Shown in pieces: positions 58,929-64,000 of a stretch of 64,000 bases of DNA. A model generated the notes under the pieces. It saw only the letters and a list, made by a program, of their open reading frames with translations, was not told the origin of the DNA and ran no database searches. Positions within the stretch are counted from its first letter, which is position 1, and every line of letters begins with the position of its first letter. The position numbers and the translations under genes are program-made. The stretch comes from Salvia splendens. Taxonomy: Eukaryota > Streptophyta > Magnoliopsida > Lamiales > Lamiaceae. The stretch covers positions 3,596,001 through 3,660,000 of the forward strand of contig NC_056036.1 in the NCBI RefSeq assembly GCF_004379255.2. Reading direction: 5' to 3'.

Positions 58929-61900
58929 ATGGCTCCCACACCTTCATCAAAATCGAGTCTTTCGACACCGTCATCGAAAGCAAACACACCCCACCACCAC
59001 TCCAAAACCCCTCATTCAAAGCATCGCCTCAATTTCGCCAAGGAAGCGGCGTCGGAGCATCCAGTGGAGGTCATAGGGCGAATCCGCGACCACCCCGATC
59101 TCAAAACCAAGCTCAATGCCAACCCTTCCGCCCTTCAAATCGCCGGAGACGGCAAATCGGTGAGAGTCAAGACCGAAATTGGGTACCGCGACTTCACTCT
59201 CGACGGAGCCTCGATGTCGGAGGAGGACGATCTCGAGGGCTTCTACAAGAAGTTCGTGGAGTCTAGGATCAACGGCGTGAAATTGGGCCAGAAATGCACG
59301 ATCATGATGTATGGCCCGACCGGGTCGGGCAAGAGCCACACGATGTTCGGGTGCTTGAAGCAGCCCGGGATCGTGTACAATTCGCTGCAGGGGATTTTGG
59401 GTGGGGAGGATGAGGAGGAAGAGGAGAAATTAGGGTTGAGGACTTTTGTTCAAGTGACTGTGTTGGAGATTTATAATGAAGAAATTTATGATCTTTTGTC
59501 TCAAGCTACTAATGGTGGAGGCTTTAATCTTGGGTGGTCCAAGGGTGGCTCTGCTTCTAAGGTGATGATCTGTTTTTGGTTATGGTTTCATTCATTTTGA
59601 GGTTTTAATTGTGTTAGATATGCTGATACACTGATTTAGTATGTGAAGTTGATAATTTGGGGAAGTTTATTTTGATCATATGGATATGACGATGAATTGA
59701 TTTAGCTAACTTTGGCATTTAAATTTTAAGCAGATGTACCCTTTTGTTGTAGAAACTACCAAGTTCAGTCTCTTAATTAGCTATGTTATGCAGGTGAAGC
59801 TGGAAGTGATGGGGAAGAAGGCGAAGAATGCAACTTTTATTTCAGGCAATGAGGCTGGGAAGATACTGAGAGAGATTCAGAAAGTGGAGAAGAGAAGAAT
59901 AGTAAAGAGCACTCTTTGCAATGAGAGAAGTTCTAGGAGCCACTGCATGGTACTTTTCTTGGAAACTTAGATAATTTTGAAGGGCCTTGTGATATGCAAA
60001 CTTATTTTTTCCATGTGTGGCAGATAATTGTTGATGTTCCGACTGTTGGAGGACGCCTCATGCTTGTAGATATGGCTGGCTCGGAGAATATAGAGCAAGC
60101 CGGTCAAACCGGATTGGAAGCAAAGATGCAGGCATATATAAGTTTTACTCTCTTATAAAATCGTGTGCTTAGATGTTACTTATGTGTGATGATTGTGAAT
60201 GAAAAACATTTTTTGCGTACATACACAGACAGCAAAGATCAACCAAGGCAACATAGCACTGAAGAGAGTGGTTGAATCGATTGCAAATGGCGACTCTCAT
60301 GTTCCCTTTCGTGATAGCAAGTTAACCATGCTTCTTCAGGTTTGCTTATGATCTTTAAGCTCAATTTGGTTATGAATCATGCCTTGATTTGTGGAATTGA
60401 CTCGAGTTTTTTGAGCAGGATTCGTTTGAGGATGATAAGTCCAAGATTTTGATGATACTATGTGCCAGCCCGGATCCAAGGGAGTTGCATAAAACGGTTG
60501 CAACCTTAGAATATGGGGCGAAGGCAAAGTGCATAGTTCGAGGCCCCCATACGCCTGTGAAGGGAGCTGAAGATTTTTCATCTGCTGTTATTATGGAGTC
60601 GAGGTTAGCTGCTCTGGACCAGTTCATCTGCAAGCTACAGATTGAGAACAAAACACAGGAAAAAGAGCGAAACCTAGCCCAAAAGGAGCTCATCAGGAAA
60701 GAAGAAGAAGTCTCTTTGCTAAAGACAGCGCTTGCTTTGGCAGAACAAAGAGGAGTTGAAGCAAGTGAAGAGGAGATCAATTCGAAAGTAAATGAACGTA
60801 CACAGAAGCTTAAGAGTGAGTTCGAGAGGAAGATACGAGAATGTGAGAACATGGCCAACGAACTTGTTGAAATGGAGAGGCGAAAGATGGAAGAAAAGAT
60901 TCTCCAACAGCAGCAGGAAGTTGAGATGCTGCGCCAGCGTCTGGAGGAGATTGAATGCGAACTTCGTCTCTCAAAGGGTGGGAGCTCGTCGGTGGATATG
61001 GAAGGTGGAACCTTCATGAAGAAACTTTTGCATTCCTGCAATGACGATTCGGACATGGTTAAGTCCATGGATTTGGCCAATTCACTCGACTTGGAAACGA
61101 AAGTGATTTACAACGGAGATGTAAATGGCCTTGCTAGTGCTGTTTCAGGCTACTCGTACCTTAGCGAAGGGATTTACAGTTTCCCAAACAACAGATGCTT
61201 GACCACTGTGTACGAGGAAGAAGAATGCGAGGATGAGGATGACGATAAGAGCAGTCATTGTGAAGACGAAGTGCAGAAGGAGGTGATTGAGGAGAAACAG
61301 ATGATAGTGACACCAGATGTTGCTACCCGGGATCAAGGGAAGTCTCGTTTCGGTGATGCATCAGAGCACGGGGGACTCAGATTGTATGACGACTCTGAAA
61401 ACACTGAGGAAGCAGCTGCCTCTCGCCAGCTGAGGATTAAAAATATTTTCACTCTGTGTGGAAATTATAGAGAACTTTCACAGCATGGTAACACTCCTAC
61501 GCCAGCTAGAAAGGCATCAGATAGCAATGATTCGTATGATACATCAATAGCCATGATCAATGAAATCTCCCCACTCGAGAAGAGCATCTCAAAAGATCTT
61601 ATGTTGTCGAATATACTTGCCGTGGGAGAGGAGGATCTTGGGAAATTGGAGGACCACCACGTTGAAGTATACGTGAAGTGGGAGGCATCAAAGGAGAATC
61701 CCGGGAAGCTCATCACCACAATGAAGGTTTTGAAAGACTCGACTCTTGCTGACTTGAGGAAGTTGATTGAAAAGCATCTTGGTGGAGACCAACAACAGTC
61801 TTTCACGTTTCTTGCTCTTGAGGTATTATGCCCTCATCATCATCATCATCATCATCTCTCTCTCATTCATGATTGTTATAATCCTAACCTATTGACGCTT

Positions 61901-62167
61901 GTGAATAAATAGGATCCTTCTGGTGCCCCTGTGGCAAAGGATAAGGAGGCGACTACACGGACGAGCAAGCTCCCTCTTTGCAAGAACCAGCTACGCGGCC
62001 ACTTGGCTTGTTTACGCCCAGTGAAGGCAGTTCAGTGTCCTGCTCGTCAGCCCTTTAGCCCGCTGGAAAACAAGGTGGCTACAACTGCGATACCACCACA
62101 TCTCACAAAGAGGGTTTATGAATGTTTTTTACCAGATTCCACATCTCCACACCATTCATTACTGTAG
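58929..62167 (+). CDS. KIN10A: Kinesin-10-type motor KIN-10A / PAKRP2 (phragmoplast-associated)
   Basis: Microtubule motor; Arabidopsis PAKRP2 (At4g14330) localises to the phragmoplast and is thought to carry Golgi-derived vesicles to the cell plate. Six exons (58929-59561, 59794-59949, 60024-60131, 60229-60339, 60419-61822 and 61913-62167) give 888 aa. Motor domain residues about 46-376: P-loop GPTGSGKS (129-136), switch I NERSSRSHC (about 253-262), switch II LVDMAGSE (about 276-283), then a neck with LEYGAKAKCIVRG. Coiled coil about 395-525 (KVNERTQKLKSEFERKIREC and nearby). An acidic run EEEECEDEDDD follows. The C-terminal block VEVYVKWEASKENPGKLITT is typical of this subfamily. Intron 3 begins CAG|GCATAT, a GC-AG intron, as the family sequence EAKMQ-TAKINQG requires that junction. 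Regulation is likely G2/M (MSA-like site upstream). Confidence 0.95.
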
Positions 62168-62601
62168 TTCTACTATATGCTGTTGTGTATTCATATGTTG
62201 TAAGCCTAGACCGCGCAATGAGCTGCACGAATGGGTATGTATGCGCAGTTTATGTACTCCTGGTGCATCAAGTTGACTATGGCTACTAAAGCATGTTTTC
62301 TTCTTCTGCAGATACTTGTATTCTTTTGCCTTTTACTTATTTTCTTTTTACAAATTCTGCAGTTTCTTTGTCCGGTCTGTCAGTGGAAAACTCTTGTTTC
62401 ATACTAAAGGTGAAAGAAAGTAAAGTTTAAACTGTAAATTTGTGAAAAATGGAATTTCCTTTGGATTTCAATAATGTTGAATTTCACAATAAGATGAAAA
62501 ACAAACAAACAGCCCTCCAAAGCTTACCTCTCAGTAGATAAAAAAGATGCTCTTCTACTCGAAGGACTGTGAGAAGGAAAATCTAAGCTATCATTAATTC
62601 T
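62168..62601. other. Convergent 3' intergenic
   Basis: 3' flanks of the kinesin and of the minus-strand gene; nothing else is seen. Confidence 0.6.
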
Positions 62602-64000
62602 TTAAGCAGAGAAGAAATTGTTTTCTAGGAAATCTAATTCAGATGTGTCCAATGTGCTCTTCAGTTTAAGCAGCAACGCCTGCGCTGTGGCTTTCAAATG
62701 TTTTCGTTGCAGTGGGTGATGCCAGAGAGCTAACAGCACCTCGGGAGGGAAGACCGGTGCAGGCTCAGCGTGCACTGGACTACCTTTCACCACGCATCCA
62801 TTTAAGCTGCAAATCAAAGAGAGAATCAAAATCTAGGCAGAGATGATCACTGTAATTGTTCAAAATGATATTGATGCTGTATATTTGTACCTGTTCAGGA
62901 TCTTCACCATGTTTGGCCATTCAGAAACTTTAAAATGCACATCTAGTACATTCGCCTCTCTTGAAAAGGATGCGCTAACATCTCCAAGAGATCTGCATAT
63001 TTGTACAACATCTCCTACAAGGGGAAATCTGCTGCTTGTAATCCTTACTGCTGTTGTTCTTGGACAATCAATTCTTAGTATGACCAGATGCCTTCCCAAG
63101 ACGTTGATGGACTGTTTTGCAAGCGCCCGTTCTTTGCCAATTTCTGTCTGCAACAACATTTCAGGGTCTAAGTGACTGAATAACAGCAAACAGAAAATTC
63201 AATAGGCACAGTACATGAAACTCTAAGAAAAACCTTCGATAAAAAAATTCCAAGCAAATGTTAGGTTAAGTGGAGAACACACAGTCAGACAGTGGAGAAC
63301 ATTAACCGAAAGTCTGAAAGCAAAAAATCATTCGAATTTAGCTAGAGAAATGTCTCATCAAGAAATAAGGAAACCAAAGAAGTTTCGAGGTAGCAAATTT
63401 TACCTCCAGCTCCACATAAGCAACAGAAGGTGAAGGCCCCAGAAAATAGCTAGATACTTTGCTCTGACAGAAGGCCAGAGCTTCTACTATATTGTGTGAA
63501 CTCATCTCTTCAGTTAACAGTTCTATTCTTATGGTCCTAGTTGGGTTCTTTACTAAAGCAGCTGGGATATCAGGGTCCCCAAGCAAGCCAGGAACGGTAA
63601 TTACTGCGCTCCTGTTTCCTGGAGCAGCAGGTTCCACAACTATCTGCCCAGAAAGATACATTCCAGATCTGCTGAGGGCTTTCAGAAGCCCGTCTCTGGT
63701 CTGCAGTCAAATAAATGATAAACATTATGATATTTAACTTTTCCAGTATGAAGTCCTTAGAATAACTCAAAGTACAATTACATGGACTTGTATGTGTCGT
63801 CCATATGAGAATCAGTTTTGAATTTCCAAATTCTTGTGGCATCAGTTTTCTGTTTGAGCTAATAATGTGTAGAATAATAGAAATGCTCAAGGAAGAGAAC
63901 AGCTAATTACTGACCTTAAAATCGATGGAAGCAGTTTTGAACTGAGACCTTGGGGCATTACGACATTCAATTTTCAAGATCTCCCCACAATTCTTAAAAA
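62602..64000 (-). CDS. Unidentified plant protein, C-terminal part (5' end outside window)
   Basis: Four minus-strand exons with clean GT-AG borders: beyond 64000-63915, 63700-63404, 63147-62891 and 62806-62602. The joined frame stays open for about 281 residues and ends LDFLENNFFSA. Visible parts: ILKIECRNAPRSQFKTASID, FKTRDGLLKALSRSGMYLSG, SAVITVPGLLGDPDIPAALV, SVAYVELE, RHLVILRIDCPRTTAVRITS and a Pro-rich HAEPAPVFPPEVLLALWHHP followed by a helix. No membrane segment is seen. I do not recognise the family with certainty. The pattern faintly recalls the C-terminal part of the meiotic topoisomerase VI B-like subunit (MTOPVIB), but that is a guess. Being multi-exon, open throughout and without lesions, it is probably a working gene, convergent with the kinesin 434 bp away. 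Confidence 0.8.

Noticed and set aside
61834..61856. His-rich tail of the kinesin from a CAT repeat
   Set aside because: The CAT repeat lies in intron 5 just after the GT donor. The real protein continues in the exon at 61913, which matches the family C-terminus.

Overview
The window is nuclear DNA of a flowering plant. Genes have GT-AG introns, AT-rich intergenic and intron sequence, plastid-targeted proteins and plant-only families, and the spaces between genes are full of plant transposons. Codon and intron style suggest a eudicot, perhaps an asterid such as a Lamiales species, but the sequence does not fix the species.

Layout. 1-3619 (+): decayed copy of a PATROL1/unc-13-like (DUF810) gene. 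3819-8655 (-): an NPF5.2-like (NRT1/PTR family) transporter. 11522-15484 (-): a class XII-type LRR receptor kinase whose LRR region has a probable internal deletion. 16064-17390 (+): plastid ribosomal protein L28. 17.4-32.4 kb: transposon territory, with Harbinger-type elements carrying a Myb/trihelix-like accessory ORF (one intact, two broken), hAT, Mutator-like and Stowaway elements, a nested solo LTR and a 73-bp minisatellite. 34930-35349 (+): small EDA6-like protein. 35.4-44.3 kb: gene-poor, with a nearly perfect 59-bp-arm palindrome. 44405-49034 (+): a PHO1-type phosphate exporter (SPX-EXS). 49802-52873 (-): homologue of the KIN14B-interacting WD40-like protein. 55898-57295 (+): plastid fibrillin FBN4/PAP6. 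58929-62167 (+): phragmoplast kinesin KIN-10A/PAKRP2. 62602-64000 (-): 3' part of a gene I could not name firmly.

Exon models for NPF, RPL28, PHO1, the WD40-like protein, FBN4 and KIN-10A were built by hand. Each splices to an open frame divisible by three (585, 150, 762, 937, 271 and 888 aa). The right half looks like a conserved ancestral block. EDA6, PHO1 and FBN4 homologues lie close together on Arabidopsis chromosome 3 (near At3g23400-At3g23440), and the WD40-like and KIN-10A homologues lie close together on chromosome 4 (At4g14310/At4g14330). Here the two sets are interleaved. These locus positions are from memory.

The strongest unusual signals are: the minisatellite, in which TATA boxes sit between inverted TGTCTC auxin-response-like half-sites with a four-unit higher-order period; the nested elements with clean target-site duplications; the near-perfect palindrome at 40930-41065; a GC-AG intron and an MSA-like G2/M promoter element in the kinesin gene; and the broken LRR frame in the receptor kinase. 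I found no convincing wholly novel system. The transposon cluster and the minisatellite are the best places to look.
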